Shown in pieces: positions 8,586 to 23,900 of a DNA stretch of 64,000 nt (the stretch's first letter is position 1; every line of letters starts with the position of its first letter). A program made the position numbers and the translations under genes. Source of the stretch: Arcuatula senhousia (taxonomy: Eukaryota > Mollusca > Bivalvia > Mytilida > Mytilidae); contig OZ020303.1 in NCBI GenBank assembly GCA_963971305.1, positions 21,449,184-21,513,183 of the forward strand, given 5' to 3'. Under the pieces are notes generated by a model that searched no databases, was not told the origin of the DNA, and worked only from the letters and a program-made list of their open reading frames with translations.

Positions 8586-11500
8586 GTAAGTAAGAGGTCA
8601 CATTTTATGGGTTGATTGTGGGCTGTGTCAGGCACACTCATTCCACATCTTATTATTTTTTATTTATTACGAAGAGGTTTATCTAGTTAAACTACATGAC
8701 AATTGTTTTTAAATAGAGCTTGGTATAAAGTTCTAACTTTTTAATTTTTAAGTTTTAAATGGATAGACCATGCATATTAGTTCAGATAACAGATTAATAT
8801 TGATAAAAATTTTACATTATTATATTTACAATTAGATATCAATGCACATTGTTTTTGCATGATATAAAAGAATGCATGACAAGGACAGAACATACCCATA
8901 TCTTAATTTTGATAAATCTGTGTTATTTTTTTTGCAGGAAAAGGAAAGCTTGTTATTGCTCGATAATCAGACTCACAGATTGAGTGTACTTTATGTGCCC
9001 TCTGGCAACACCAAGAGAAAAATCAACAAATTATCTCCTCTTCTAGAAAATATTGAAATTATTACCAAGACCAAAAATAGTAAGATTATAAAGACAGTCA
9101 TGTTTTTGAAATTAGCTTTTATGCATTATTTGTGCCAAAATATCAAGTACTATTATTGAATGATGTTATTTAAATGTTTTTTATTGGGCTATAACATAAA
9201 TAGAAAACAGTTTGATGTGAAGTAAGTAAAAATATTAATTCAAGAATCTTTAAACTTTTATCTCTAATCCTTTTCCGAAATATTGCGGTGCTTTTATTTG
9301 AAATGCTAACTGTCTAATAATCTGTCTAATAATCTGTGCTTAAATCTTTAAGGTAGAGCGTGGCACTTAGGTCCAAAATTAATTTGTCAATAGATTTTCT
9401 TCAAAATTGGCATAAATGTCCAAAATGATGTACTCTTTCATAATTTGATTCAAAATTCATGGGTTTCTTCCTTACTTTTCGAGTTATATCAAGTTAAAGA
9501 ATCAATATTTTACTATGAATTATATAGGAAAAGCCATAAAAACACACAAAAATGTTTCATTACTTTTTTTCCTGTCAATAGATTTCCCTCATTTTTTGAC
9601 ATTTTATAGATCTTGCAATAATTCATCATCTTATATCAATTCAAAGTGGGGTTTCTTCCCTTGATTTTTACTTACAAGCAAAGATAGGAGCCAAAAACGA
9701 TGATTTTTCATGATTTTTGCCAAATTACCTCCCTTGACCATACTTTAGCTGAGAATTTATACTATTTGAGGAATACAAATTTTAATCCTATTGATAAAAT
9801 GTGTCTAAACTAGGTATACAGATTCTAAAAACACAAAAATCTCAAAATATTTTTCAAATTTCATTTTATTTTGGGCAAGTCACATGACCACTGTCCTTCT
9901 CCACCTTAAGACACTTGAGTCTTGCTCAAAGTGAGTATGCTGGTGTTACATGTAACCAAACCTAATACATGTATTTGCAAAAAATGTTTTCTTTTTATAC
10001 ATTGTAATTGTCATTATGTCGCCTGCAACATGATGCAGAAGCAACATATAGGGGTTACTTTGGCACTATCCTTCGTCTTGCGTCGTCCTGCATCGTCACA
10101 AAAACTTCTGTCGCAGTTTTCCAGGCAACTACATGCCACAGCCTCTTGATATTTGGTATGTAGCTTCATCCCATAGTGCTATAAGGTGTAAAGCGATTTA
10201 ATGCCTGAAAAATAACTACTTCCTGTTTGACGAATACTTAACATTTTATAAATAAGCGCACTAAGCGCACATAGCTTAGCCATTGAAACAGGTAGATATA
10301 GTAAACCTATTACTCCTGTGGAAGAAAGATTTTGTAAACAATGCAGCAGTAAAGTAGAAGATGAACTCCATTTTTATTAGATTGTCCCACTTATAATAAA
10401 CTAAGAGATAAATTTTTCACTTTATTTAATAAAAATTTAAATGACATAAATGATACCCCTTTAAAAATTGCCAGTAACCTTTTAAATCCTACCACAATAC
10501 AGGACACCAAAAATATTTGTTTATTTTTACAAGAATCCTTTTCAGTTAGAGATAAATTCTTGAAACAGTCTATTGAGTAATAATTATTCAGTCAAATTTA
10601 TATGATATTTAGTATTTAAATACACATTTAAACATTACTACCAAAAATAAAAATGTTTAATATTATATAGCTATATAACAGTATACATGTGTATATTACA
10701 TTATACTTTGAAAATATGTATTTTCTATGTTAATTTTGTATTCATGTAATGTATTGGATTACGCAATATTGTATTGTTTGTTCATTATTTGACTATGCTT
10801 TATCCAATAAACTAATTTGAATTTGAATATAATGGTCATAGATGCAAGATGCCAAATATTCATTGCATAGTACTATAAGGTGTAAGGCGATTTAATGCCT
10901 GAAAATTAACTACTTCCTGTTTGGCAAACAAACATAGATACGCAGGCGACATATGCCTTCCGGGGAAGGCTCCATCTAGTTAATTTAAGAGTTTTATTTT
11001 AAAAATGACAGTGATTGTTTCCTTAGGTCGATATGTTGTCGGACTACTACGAAGTGGAGAAGTTTTTGTTTGGCACAAAGATCAAGATATTCTGAAATCT
11101 ATTCATGGACTTGAAACCATCATATCAAAAGAAGACTTTATACATGGTTAGTACTATATATAGAATGAAATGAAGTAAGATTATTAATTGAGACTTTAAT
11201 AAAACAAGAGTTAACACTAAAGTATGTCTCGCCTGCCGGCACCATCATAAACAATTATTCTTTCTTACTTCCACTATATTTTGAATTTATGTGGATTTTC
11301 AGTTTCTGAGATCAAAAGATGTTTATAAAACTCAAACATTGCAAATAAATGCAATAAAAATAATATCATATGTATTGAAAATTGTCAAAGTCACTCAACC
11401 GGAAAATCAAGGTCAAGGTCAAAAAATGGGGATGTAATTGTGCTAAGCTACTACTGGGGCATATGCATACCAAGTTTCATCAACTTAGGACCTATAGTTC

Positions 11501-11889
11501 TTGAGATATGGAGGTGCTCGCAAAACTTTCCATTGCTATCATATGTATTGAAAATTGTCAAAGTCACTCAACCGGAAAATCAAGGTCAAGGTCAAAAGAT
11601 GGGGATGCAACTGTACTAAGCTAGTACTGGGGCATATGCATACCAAGTTTCATCAACCTAGGACCTGTAGTTCTTGAGATATGGAGGTGCTCGCAAAACT
11701 TTTCCATTGCTTTTATATGTATTGAAAATTGTCAAAGTCACTCAACCGGAAAATCAAGGTCAAGGTCAAAAGATGGGGATGCAACTGTGGTAAGCTACTA
11801 CTGGGGCATATGCATACCAAGTTTCATTAACCTAGGACTTATAGTTCTTGAGATATGGAGGTGCTCATAAAACTTTTTCAAAAAGTTAA

Positions 11890-11920
<31 letters not shown>

Positions 11921-14900
11921 GGTAAAGTAACACCTATGTCCCGCTCTGCTTCGCAGGCGAGACAAAAACTATTTCCTATATATTTGTTATTTGTCACAGT
12001 TTAAACAAAAATGTTGTATAAATGAGATGATACAATATCCATAAAAACTGGCATTATCTAGAACTGCCAGCCATTTTTACAATGATAAGTGGTCATTGCT
12101 ATTAACGTTGCAGTTTTTGTGCCAGTGTCCCTAAAAATGAAAAGCAATGACTTAAAACCAACATCAACTCTGTCAAAATCAATCTGTTTTTTGTTCTATG
12201 TCAAGAAATGGGTCTTTTGTTCATTATTTAGGGATTTGTTTGAATCTTTTTGTATTTTTAGTCTTGGGGCCAATGCAAGACGTGATCAGTGACCTCTGGT
12301 CATGTTGAAGACTGCTGGTTGTTTACCATTGTGATTTTTGAAATTTCCGTTTCTTTATGTTGATTGTGTCGCATACACTTATTCAACATCTCTTTATTGT
12401 CTATTATGAACCCTATAGTTGGACAGAATACAACCAGTTGAACTAACATAAATAAGACAAGACCAATTTTAGCTTTGTATTTGGAGCCCTGTGTGATATT
12501 CTTAGATTTAATAATGAGCTCTTCATATTCTTGTTCATTCAGCTTTTCAACTGTTTTCTAGACAAAATGAGCATGAGACAGAGTTTGAAAATTTAATCTT
12601 TAATTTGGTTGCAATTAAATTTGTTTTTTGACAGTTTGTTAAGATCTGTTCTTTGTAGGTAAGACTGCCATTTTCACATCTGATGACTGTGAACACATCA
12701 TTGTAATACTTAGCACCACTCACATTTACATCTGGAACAGGGATCAAGTAGAATCTATCCTGGAATCTAGGGTACCAGAAATCAGGGGAACATGGAACTT
12801 GGTTACTGTGCCAGCAGAAGCTGGGATACCAAGACACGATGACTGCCCTGAATGTTGTGTTGAGGGCATATTCTTTAATCATCAGGTAAATTATATCAGT
12901 TGTATAGTAAATGCATTATAAAGAGTTCAGAATTACCTATCCTAAATATAGGTATTGGCCTTTGTCATAAAGTCACACAATATCAAGCTTGTTGTCAAAA
13001 TAGAAAATAACATATTTCTATGAAAACAGCAATAAGTTTAAAGCAAATATTATCGTCGAAGGATAAGTTACATTTTTGAAAACCTTGCACTCCTAACTTT
13101 TTTATTACTGTTTGACACAGACGATTTTTCATTTTACATTATTCTTGTGAGAATTTTTCATATGTGTCTCAATTTTTGTCCATTTTGATGTATTATGTTA
13201 ATATTTGATAAAATATAACAATTATCATCACATTATCATAACAGTTATCACCCTATCTGATTTTTGAATGAGCCGTTATTTTAAATTGAAATTAAGAATC
13301 ATTACCCTCAGGATTAGCCCTTGGTTGACCTTCTTTTCCCTGGGAAAGAAGCAGCTGAGTCATACTCCAACTAGGCTGACAATTGCATGATACATATATT
13401 GTCATATATTATGTTTGATAAGAAAGAAAATGCAAGCTTTTTCAGGATATGATGTTTTATGTTTGTAGAATCTTGGATATTGCAGTCAGATATCATTTGT
13501 ATTTAACAAAGAGAAAGGAATCAGTATTGTTACTGTACTGTTAAGTTTTAACAAGGAGGATAAACGACGGTAAATTTAAAAAAATGTTTCATTTTGTATT
13601 TCATTGTATGAAATTGAAAGTAAAGAAATAAGATGACTCATGACTAAGCTATCTTATGCATGCAAGTTTGAGTGTTTCAATAGTTTGTATTATATAGCAT
13701 TCCATTATATAGTGTTGATGGGACATTAATTATGGATACAGTCAATCTTTTAGGTCATTTGGTCAAACAGTCCACAAAAACATGATACTAAAGAAAAAAG
13801 CTTAGACTAAAATTCATTATACTAAAATCTTCCAACTTTTTGAAGTAATGCAAATGTAATGTAAAAGTAATGGTCATTACAGCCCTTTTTAAAGAAGTAA
13901 TGCATTACATTACCATTACTTGTAATGCAAAAAATGGCACATTACACATTACATCATCATTACATGGAATATGGCCGCATTACAATACATTACACATTAC
14001 ACATTACCATTACCCCAGGCCTGGTGTTGGGCTTTTTCAATATTTTTGGTAGAGCACCTCTGATGAGTCTTGAATAGAGGACCCATGTATCAGGTGAACA
14101 AAATTCATTGTCTGGAACCTGGTTGTCAGTTTAATTTGTAACACACATGAAGGAAAGCACTGCTGGGCCTCTGATGAGTCTTGAATAGATGAAATGCGTG
14201 TCAAGCATAACAAAATTTATTGTCTGGAACGTTGTTGTCATTTCAATTGTTTATTTTAGAAATTTAGCATTTACAGTTGTCAATACTTAAATTTAAGAGT
14301 GGTATAAATTTAGTATTGTAATATCTTTAAAGAACAACAAACATATGCAGTTATTAGATTAGTAAAAATCAATTGTTAGAATATGTGTTCCAACTAGTTG
14401 CTGTAGCCTTATTTATATCTAAATGTTTTGAATTTTATACATGTATAATATGATTTCAAATAGAATTATTTATTTGAACTAATGCTTGTAACCCTAACTA
14501 TCTATTTATATATAAACGTGAATATAATGCTTCCAATGTACCCTTTAAATCCATGCCAATAAATTACTAAACTAAACTTGTATACACACCTGAAATTATT
14601 AAAAGGATTCTTTGTTGTGAGAAACCCATACCTAGCATGAATTTGACAATCCTTTTCCTATACTACCTTTTATCAACAATTATCCATTTTACATGTATAT
14701 GGACATACATACATGTATTTACCTGCCTGGTATATATAAGGTTGCTATTACATGTACTGTTAACTAACAAACTGTCTTTTGAAATGTTATTCTCAGATCC
14801 TTGAACTTGAAAATGATGACGCTAAGTTATTTAATCTTTTTTACAATTGATTAGTAGTTCTGGAAAAAAATAAATATAGAATATTATGTCCTTTCCTTTT

Positions 14901-17900
14901 TGATACTATCTATATCTAGGTGAGTATCAGACGAGTCCGGTAGGACGAGTCTGATACGAGACTAGATGTAGATAGTATCAAAAAGGAAAGTATATAATAT
15001 TCTTTTTATCGGTAATGACGTCACAGTTATCAAGTGCACCCACCTGATATTTTCTTGTATCACGGACAGTCCATGATACTAAAAAATATCAGGCAGATGA
15101 GATCAAAGGAAAAAGCCGCTTATTACCGATAAAGAAGAACATTACTTTACAATTGTTTTATTCAAATTTTGCAAAAGTTAATTTTTGATGAGAGATCCTA
15201 AATGTTATGTGTAAATTGATAGGATAATAATTTGATTGTCAAAAAATGATAAAGTCTTTTATTTTAATTTTTGATTAAACAACTTATAATCTTGAAATTC
15301 TGAGGAGAACACTGCTTTATCTGTCAATGTATTAGCCTTTTATAACCTTCCATATATATTTGCTTTGTCCGTTATTTTGACAGCGTTTTTATCCCTGGTA
15401 ATACATTACATAGCGAGAAAACCGAAATGATCAGGTTTGAATAACAGACTTTGTTAGAAGTTTAACATTATAATATGCACTATTGTATAATGAGCACTTT
15501 GGCTTTTAGGGCAGTGATAGAACTAACATAACTCACAAACTTTTAATATAAATTCTAGGCTTAATGCAGGTTAAGATAGGAATGTTTGTATTCAGAGGAT
15601 ACAATTATACATCTTTTTGCAATTGTTTGCCTCCAAAGGGCACAGTTATACAAGCAAATTAAGACTAAAAAAGTGTAATACAAATGCTTTATTAAACATT
15701 TGAAATACATGTAGTATATTCATTTTTTAGGTGTGAGTCAGTGATATTACATGTAGATACACATGCTAGACCTTATTTATAGCATGTTTGTATACTATAA
15801 GTTTAAGACTTGTTTAAGATGTTTTTTTCTGTTCTGATAGTTGCATTTTAAGATTCTAACTAACTATTCAAATTTTGTACTGGTGATGGTTAAATTTGTC
15901 TTTTAACTATAGTGATTTGTTTATCGTTTGAAGTGTATCTGTAGATGTATGTAAATAGTTTTCTTTTTAAATAAAGACACCAAAATGACCAGCTTTGTTT
16001 TATGATGTCAGTTCTTTATTTATCCATAGTTTTCAAAATTGACATGTTTATTTAAATTATTTTTTATATCAGAAAAATTTCAATGTTATCTTCCACCAAA
16101 GTACTAAACACATATACACAAAGAAATTAAAGTATAAAATGGTTGTAAGGTTATGAAATAACATGTATGTTTTCAAAAAATGGTGGATGAAATATTTTTT
16201 ACTTTTTCAGCCTGCCCCCAGTAAATGTAGAATGGACTGTTATCCAATATCCTTTGAAACTCATCCACCCAAGCTGTAAACCAGTCTATACCCAAGGTGC
16301 CTTTGTATCCAGATATGCAAATAATGGTCAGGTGATTGCTGTAGCAGCCAATCAAAAGAACCCTTTGCATACTGGTATCCTGTTTGCTTCACCCTTGTGT
16401 GATACAGTACTTCCTGTGAGTCTGAAGGGTTGTGGATGCAGAGATCCCTACTCTCAATCTGGAAGGTATGTACCAGATGGTCAAGTATACATGGTAGATT
16501 TGGCATAATTTTTTATGATAGTTATAAAAGTATCCTTTAACACAATAAGGTTAGTTTGCATTAGAATGGAAAAAAAAAAAGCAAATGGTTTGTATGAAAC
16601 CAAGTAGATTTTTTCATTATACATTCATTTTGAACAATTGTTCTGGTGAAGGGGAGTTATAACAAATATACATTAAATAGGAAACCCATGTTTTTGCGAC
16701 CCATTTGTCTGTGGTTTTGCTTTCTCATTGGACTGTCAACAGAAATGTTTTCTGAGATGGATATTCAACAATACTGTTTGTTCATTTCTTTAAAATTACA
16801 CTGGGTATATGTACATGTACTTATATAAATATTTAATCAAATCAAAATTGAATATTCTGATCTTTTATTTCCAGAGACTTTTGGGTGTCTGATATGGAGT
16901 GGACATGTGACAGTCTATTTTTAGCCTGCTCCATAAACAATGGTTGTGTATGTGTACTCACAAGACTAGGTGAACCCCTCATTATACAGGTGGTTGGACA
17001 GTCCATGGATATGGGACCCTCACATTTTCTACCTTTACATCCACTTATTGTCATGAGGTAATCAAAAGTTTAAATACAAAAAAAAATGTTAAAGAACAAA
17101 AGAATACTGAAGGGGTATTAGAACCTCAAAATCCTTCTAAGTTACAAAAAAAATAACTAAGAAGAAGTAGAAAAAATACATACAATTAAACAACTCAGTA
17201 AATACACATGGCCATGTGGTGGCACAGCTTAAATTTAATCAAAAGAATTGTTTAGCTTTTACACCCTACAAAAACTATGAAAGAAACTTTAAATGTTTGT
17301 TAATATTTAATGACTACCGTATTTTGCCGTGTATAGTGCGCAGTTTTTTACAATAATTTCCAGAATTTAACATAGGGGTGCGCACAGTACATCCCTATAT
17401 GAGATTTTCGTACATTTTCATGAACATCTGCAACGGCAAAAGATCGATGTTTGTCAGACTTTGGACAGAAGATTCATCCATGATTGAACACAAAAATCAT
17501 AACTCACATGATTTCTATTGAATCCTGTTCATTATTAGTATCTCTTAATAAAATACTTAAGTATCTGTCTTTCTAAGAATCATGCAGGGTTTATGATAAT
17601 GGTGATTTATGGTAAATAATAACACATGGGTTTCTTTACATTTTCTGAATCAAGATATAGTGTTATTGTTGAAAATCGAGTCTGTTTTCCACAAAGGTCT
17701 TGGTCATTGGAGAAATCAGTGTTTTGAATTATAATGAAATGCATAGCAAGAAAAGAGTTATCTCCCTTGTTTACAATATTTTTAATACAATCTAGGTAAA
17801 TTTTATCTCTTATGACCAACATCATAGAAACAAATGGCTGTTGTTTTTGTTAATAGGTGACCATTCTGTATTAGAAACCATGTTCAAAACCATGTGTTAT

Positions 17901-20900
17901 TTTTTACCATGAATCACCCTCTGCATGATTTTTAGAAAGACTGGTACTTAATTAAAGTGTCTTCATGTGTTTGTTTATTAATTTCATTTTCATATCGTCC
18001 GCCATTTTGGATATGTTTAGTTTGATATCTAATATTTGTGTTCTTAAAAAAATACTTCTATCCAATTTCTTTATTCAAAATAAGAATAATAAAATATGAT
18101 TTTTATTTATTTATTTATTCTCCCTTTACTTGTTTCCTTTCTCAATCAATATTGTGTATTCCCCTCAGTAACCTCATTTAAATAATTCTAAAAATAGAAT
18201 GGTTTGTTTACATGATCGTGTATTTTCTTTCATGTAATAATTTGAGCAACTTGAGAAAGAGATAACCATTTTCTTATTGTTTTGTGAATAAATACTCATC
18301 CCAAGCTGGAGATAATTTAGATTTACTGGTAATTATTTGTTTTGACACTGAGGCTAATTTGCATACAACATCGATATTTTGTCAAACTGGCTTGGACAAT
18401 TAACAAAGCCATTCAGTTGTAATACTTCAGGATTGTTTGAATAGTAATTTGTTGATCATCACTGTTTTGACACCTTTATTGTTTTCATCAAAAGATGTGA
18501 GCTTTGGTTAGCACTTGTTGTTTGTTAATTGAAAAGGGGGACCATTACCGGGATTTACGATCTTGCTGTCATAATAAAATACACAAATAATATAACAGTT
18601 TATTTTTATTTTCACAAATAATTACACAACAATTTTATTTTCATTAAAAAATCTTCATCTGTAGTCTTTCTACCTGAAAAAAGAGACAAATTTTCAGGGT
18701 TCTTTGTCATAGAAAATGATCATGCATTTTACACAAAACTTCGTTTTTTCCCCAGATTTTCATCATCAAAAGGGGGTGCGCATTGTACATAAATGCGCAC
18801 TATACACAGCAAAATACGGTATATAAAAATTTTGTGTTGTTTTATTGTAGAGGACATGATGACCTAGATTTAGCCTATACAAATCCACATTCTCAGAGAT
18901 TTTCCATTTCTGCTCATCCAAACCTTCCCATAATCCTTTTTTCTGATGGATTTATGGTTACAGTGTTACAATTCCGAGCAGACGTCACCTGTATAAGAAT
19001 GATGAAGAAATTTGTTCTGACATCTGCTAAACATTTGAAGGAGATATCAGAAATGGCTAACCTTGATGTGACCCTCACAGATGCATTTAGGCTTCCATCA
19101 GAAAGAGGTAAAAAGAACTGTTTAAATTGTCTGTTTTTTTAAATACCTTTCTATATCATTGGATTTTCATATAAATTAGAAAAAAAATAGTTAAAGAATA
19201 TGTAAAAAAGTTCCAGGTAATAAATTTTGCTACCTGATATGTGTTTCATATATTCAAGAATCATAAGAGGCTATCTACTCTAGATTGAGAATGAAAATGA
19301 TACTAAAAAAAGCTTGCTGTGTGATCTGATCACTATTAAGAATACAAAAACAATAATATCTTTATTTTTTTTTGGTTTAGAAAAAAAGTTAAAACAAAGC
19401 TTTATCATGCTTTATTATGAAATATCTTTAAAAGTAAGAACAAAAATTGTTGAAAACGAAGAAGAATGGAACAATATTTTTACAAAACATTTTAGACTAT
19501 AGCATGTAATTTACTTTGAATTTCAGAGGATATATCTGCTAGGTCCATGGGTAAAAGGAGAAATTTTAAGTTTGAAGATGATAATGAGCTGGATCAAGAT
19601 AGTGATACAAGCTTCCAAGACAATGATATGTATGGAGGAGTTGAAGCTGGCAAGATAGAATTTTCAGATGTTGGTATTTCAGTCTTAGACTCGGGAGATT
19701 TCACAGGACTAACAAGACCAGAGATGCTATTGAAACACATGGAGTTGGCAGAGAGTGCTCTGTTTTCATCATGGAAACTTTCCCTGTCTTACACTGAATC
19801 ATGGCATTCTGACATGGAGAAAGTTTCCAAACAAGTAGGACATAACTTCATCAAGCTTTTCACCATTCTGCTTGAGTGTAGAGACATTGATAGTATACTC
19901 TCTCACCACAGGAATACCACAGTGGCTGCCCAGAACCCAAGACTGTTCAGTGTCATCACGACATACAAACGTGCCATTGAACTTCTTCGCTTTGATATCA
20001 TAAACAAACATCTGATGCCAGTGTCTTTGAAATTAGCCTATGAAACTGTCAATTTGGTTCTCACAAGCACAGAGTTACAACGGACAGACCCAAGACTTAA
20101 AACATTATCAGGATGTTATGCTTTGTTGAAATTTACAGAGGATATGTTGAACAAGGTCTACACCTGGACCCATAGTGATGAGATTTATTCAGGTCTTCCA
20201 CTTGAGAAAAGATCAGATCAAAAGCATGCCTATCAACCAGCTGTGGTGACTAACCTTTCACCCAGGTCACATGGTTCTCCAAGAACCAATGAAGTTGATT
20301 ATTCTGCCGTTGAACAGCTGTCTGGGGTTGTTTCTCCTAGGCATGTAAAAATGCAGCAACCAGGAAAAAGGTTTGTATGCTTTTTATACCCATTCCCAAA
20401 CCCAAAAGACAGAGCTTGCTCTTAGTTTTCATTGATGTTCCTTAAATCAGATTAATAATAAACAACATGCATGGAAGGCTATACCAAAAACATGTTTAAG
20501 AAATTGTAGAAGTCTATTAAAATTCAATTGCTGTCTTCTAAATGAATCAGAAGTGAAAGCCTGTCTCTTGTAATTTGGAGAGGGATTCTCATAAGTTAAT
20601 AGCTTGCTTGACCCATTTTACCAATATTAAGGTGAAAAGAAGCAAGATTATTTGGTCATAATAATATTCGATATGATATGTATTTTGCGCATCAAACTAT
20701 TGCCATGATTACATTACTTTGACAACTAGAAGTAAATGTGTGTGGAATAATTTTGTTTCAACTAGTGTTTCTTCTATTTTATACCATCAAAATCTGTCCT
20801 TATCTTTCTGTAGACTGTGTGGAAGTTGGAAGTTATTATACAGATCCCTGTGTCATTATCAGACCTACCTTCAACAGAACCCAACTAACAGCAAGGAGAG

Positions 20901-23900
20901 AGAACAGCTGGTAAATCTGATGTTTGCTGTGGAACAGAATATCAAACAGAACGATGGTAGCATACCAGTGCAACCATCACCTAGAATCACTCAGGGTATG
21001 CCATACTTCTTGTCTATTGTTAAATCATCTGGCAAGAGACCTTTCATGTTATTGCAGTTATATAACCAAATTTCACAAAGTGAAAATCAGATAATAAAAA
21101 GGTGAATGTTGAGCAGCGGGCGGGTGAGTTAAAAAATTTCGTTACATTTTTCTCAGCAAATACTAATCACAGCCTCTTGATATTTGGTATGCAGCATCAG
21201 CATGGGGTCCCATAATGTGGGATTCATTGTCAGGTCATTCAATCACCTGCCTCCTGTTTAACTCCAGCTATTTTTGACTTGGACAGTTATCAAGGTTCTG
21301 TATAATTGTTCATTTTTTAAAAAAAGAAGGATCTATTTTGCAATTACCTTTGTCCCTCAATCTATCTGTTCATCTGTTCACAAATTTCTCAACTTCTCCT
21401 GAAGGAATGAATTTCAAATTTGATACACAGCTATAACATGATTAGTCGTACTTTGCCTCCCCTTTCCAGGTCAGACACTTTCTGTTTACTGAGACAACTT
21501 TTGTCAATTTTAAGGGTCAAAAAGGAAAAATGTTTTTATTATCATATATCTTGGATTTTTCTGAAGGAATTATTCCTTGGCAACTTAGCTTTATATTGCT
21601 GATTTAGGTTGTTTTTATAAAATTATATTTTTGGCCTTTTCTCAGGTTTATTTACACATAGACAATCCCTTCTGTTACACCTGTAAAATCACATTCATTT
21701 AGTCATTGACAAAGGTCAACATTCAGATTATCTTAGAATGACACTTTTTAGAATGGGGATTGTCTAGTTGAAAAATAAACTCTAGAAAAGGGCAAGCAAA
21801 ATGAGGATTGTATAGAACAACCTGAGCCTCATATGAATTGCTTAATTTAGGAGTGAACTAGTTGGTGTTTTACGCCCATGCAGCGCTATATAGGTTATTT
21901 ACTGGCTTTGGAGTTGAATTGACATGACTATGAAAAACCTAACATTTTTATTTATACCACATGCAGCACAGATATTGTGTGTATAATGTTTTTAACTGGT
22001 TTATTCTTCAGTTGTCTGGCAGTCTATTTGTCTGTCATAACTATATTGTAAAACACAAACCCTAAGAAACTCTTTGAACAATTTGTTTTATATTTGGAAG
22101 GAGTAATTGTTGTAACATGTTGATCATTTATATTATACTGTCATTTTATTAAATTCAACAACTTTTGTAGAAGTATTGGTATTTAAGCTTGTTATAATGG
22201 GGACACATTGAATTGAGTATTCTAATCTTGCTTTTGACTAAGGACTATAAGTAACCTTTAAAGTTGTCTTTAACTTGTTTAAGCTGCATCTGTTTTGTGA
22301 AAGACTGTCATGTCAATTTCAGCTTTTTATCAAAAGTTTTCTTCCTATTGTTGTTGTTGTTTAATTGGAGTCCTACACAGCCGTGGCAGGTGTTAATATT
22401 CTAACATATGGAAAATCCAACACCTTTTTAAAAACTTTTGAAATTTTAACAGTTTGCATGTTAGAAACGTTTCCTTAGGTATGCGTAGGCTTATTTTACT
22501 GTGTATAGTAATTCTCACATATAGATACATGTGACAATTGTTTGTTTCTTTAGAAATTTAAACGTTTATCCTGAAGTCACATGGATTATTCAATATAGTA
22601 CTGCTACCAAATTATTGTATAAAAGAGACATTCACATCTCTTAAGTAGAAATGGAAACTTCAAAATTACAGGGTACATTCAATACACAAAAACAACAAAG
22701 AAGAAACAAAATTTACATGTTAAAGATGAAAATTGTTATTACTATACCCCAGTAGTGTTTTTCTTGAATAGATGCATAGACAATGTTTTCAATATTTTTA
22801 TACGACCGCAAAATTTTTGCGATCATATAATGTTATGGCGATGTCGTCGTCGTCGTTGTTGTCGTCGTCGTCTGGGGACACTTTGGTTTCCGTGCGATAA
22901 CTTGAGTAAATGTTGACCAAATGTTATGAAATTTTGATATGATGTTTGTTACCACTAAAGGAAGGTTGGTATTGCATTTGGGGATTGTGGCCCCTACCAT
23001 TTTAGAAAAAAGGGTCAAAAAGGGCTAAAACGGGTGTATTGACAAAACTGTTGTAGAATTTTTCTTATTCATTTGATTTTGAAAATTCTTTTTTTATTGA
23101 ATTTATCATTTAATTCTGTCAACAAAATGTGTCAATGGTTTTGAAATATATTGCACTGTTACATTGCTACTGGGGTCAAAAAGGGGCCACACCCAAAAAA
23201 TTGACTTTTTTATTTGTGGTCCGATTTTCAAAATTTTTTTCCATTGGAATCCTTGTGAAAATCCCTGCCTGCATTTTTCAATCAGATTTGCAATATCTTT
23301 TACCGTTTTTGAGAAATTAGGGGTCAAAGGGGCCAAAAACGCCATTTTTCAAAGTTTGTCGAGGCAAATAGTTTTATACCAAAAATTAAGTTGTAGGGGA
23401 CTTGCCAATTGTTATGAAGTTTTAATATGATGATTATATCCACTAAAGGAATGTTGATTTTGTATTTGGGGTTTGTGGCCCCTACCTTTTTAGAAAAAAG
23501 GGCCAAAAAGCCTTAAAACGGGTGTATTGACAAAACTATTGTAGAATGTTTATTAATCATTCGATTTTGAAAATTCTTTTTTTACCGAATTCATCATTAA
23601 ATTCTGTCTACTAAATGTGTCAATGATTTTGATATGTATTTCATCATTACATTGCTACAGGGGGCTAAAGACAGGCCACACCCTTAAAATCAACTTTTTA
23701 TATTTGTGGTCCGATTTTCAAAATCTTTTTTTCATTGGATTCCTTGTTCACTCATTACCTAAGAGGCCCTAATCATTTTTTTTTCTGGTTTGGTTTTTAA
23801 TTTTTTTACCCAAACATAATTCTTTTCAAGAGTAGAATACAAAATTGAAAATTGATATTTTTACCCCCTGGGCTGAAAGTCCATCAGAGAAGCATGTGTC

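Larger units (their letters stand above)
10011..10984 (+). mobile_element. Helitron-like element with GTCGCCTGC ends, interrupted by a LINE fragment
   Basis: It starts near TATGTCGCCTGC (10015) and has GCAGGCGACATA (10942-10953) at the other end. A GC-rich stretch (CGTCTTGCGTCGTCCTGC) follows the start. Two copies of a unit with ATAAGGTGTAAAGCGATTTAATGCC and ACTACTTCCTGTTTG lie either side of the LINE piece. After the terminal motif come a 7-bp stem hairpin (10955-10970) and then CTAG (10976-10979). A second, inverted copy is at 59981-60260. Confidence 0.75.

Noticed and set aside
12547..12882. Minus-strand ORF of 111 codons
   Set aside because: It lies opposite CPLANE1 exon 4, whose frame, splice sites and family match explain the region.
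18783..18850. ATG-started extension of exon 8 upstream
   Set aside because: It comes from the end of the pogo-like element; the acceptor at 18850 and family similarity start the exon at 18851.
22833..23506. Several overlapping short ORFs on both strands
   Set aside because: They fall in the 488-bp repeat units of the ATACGACCGCAA element and have no protein-like conservation.
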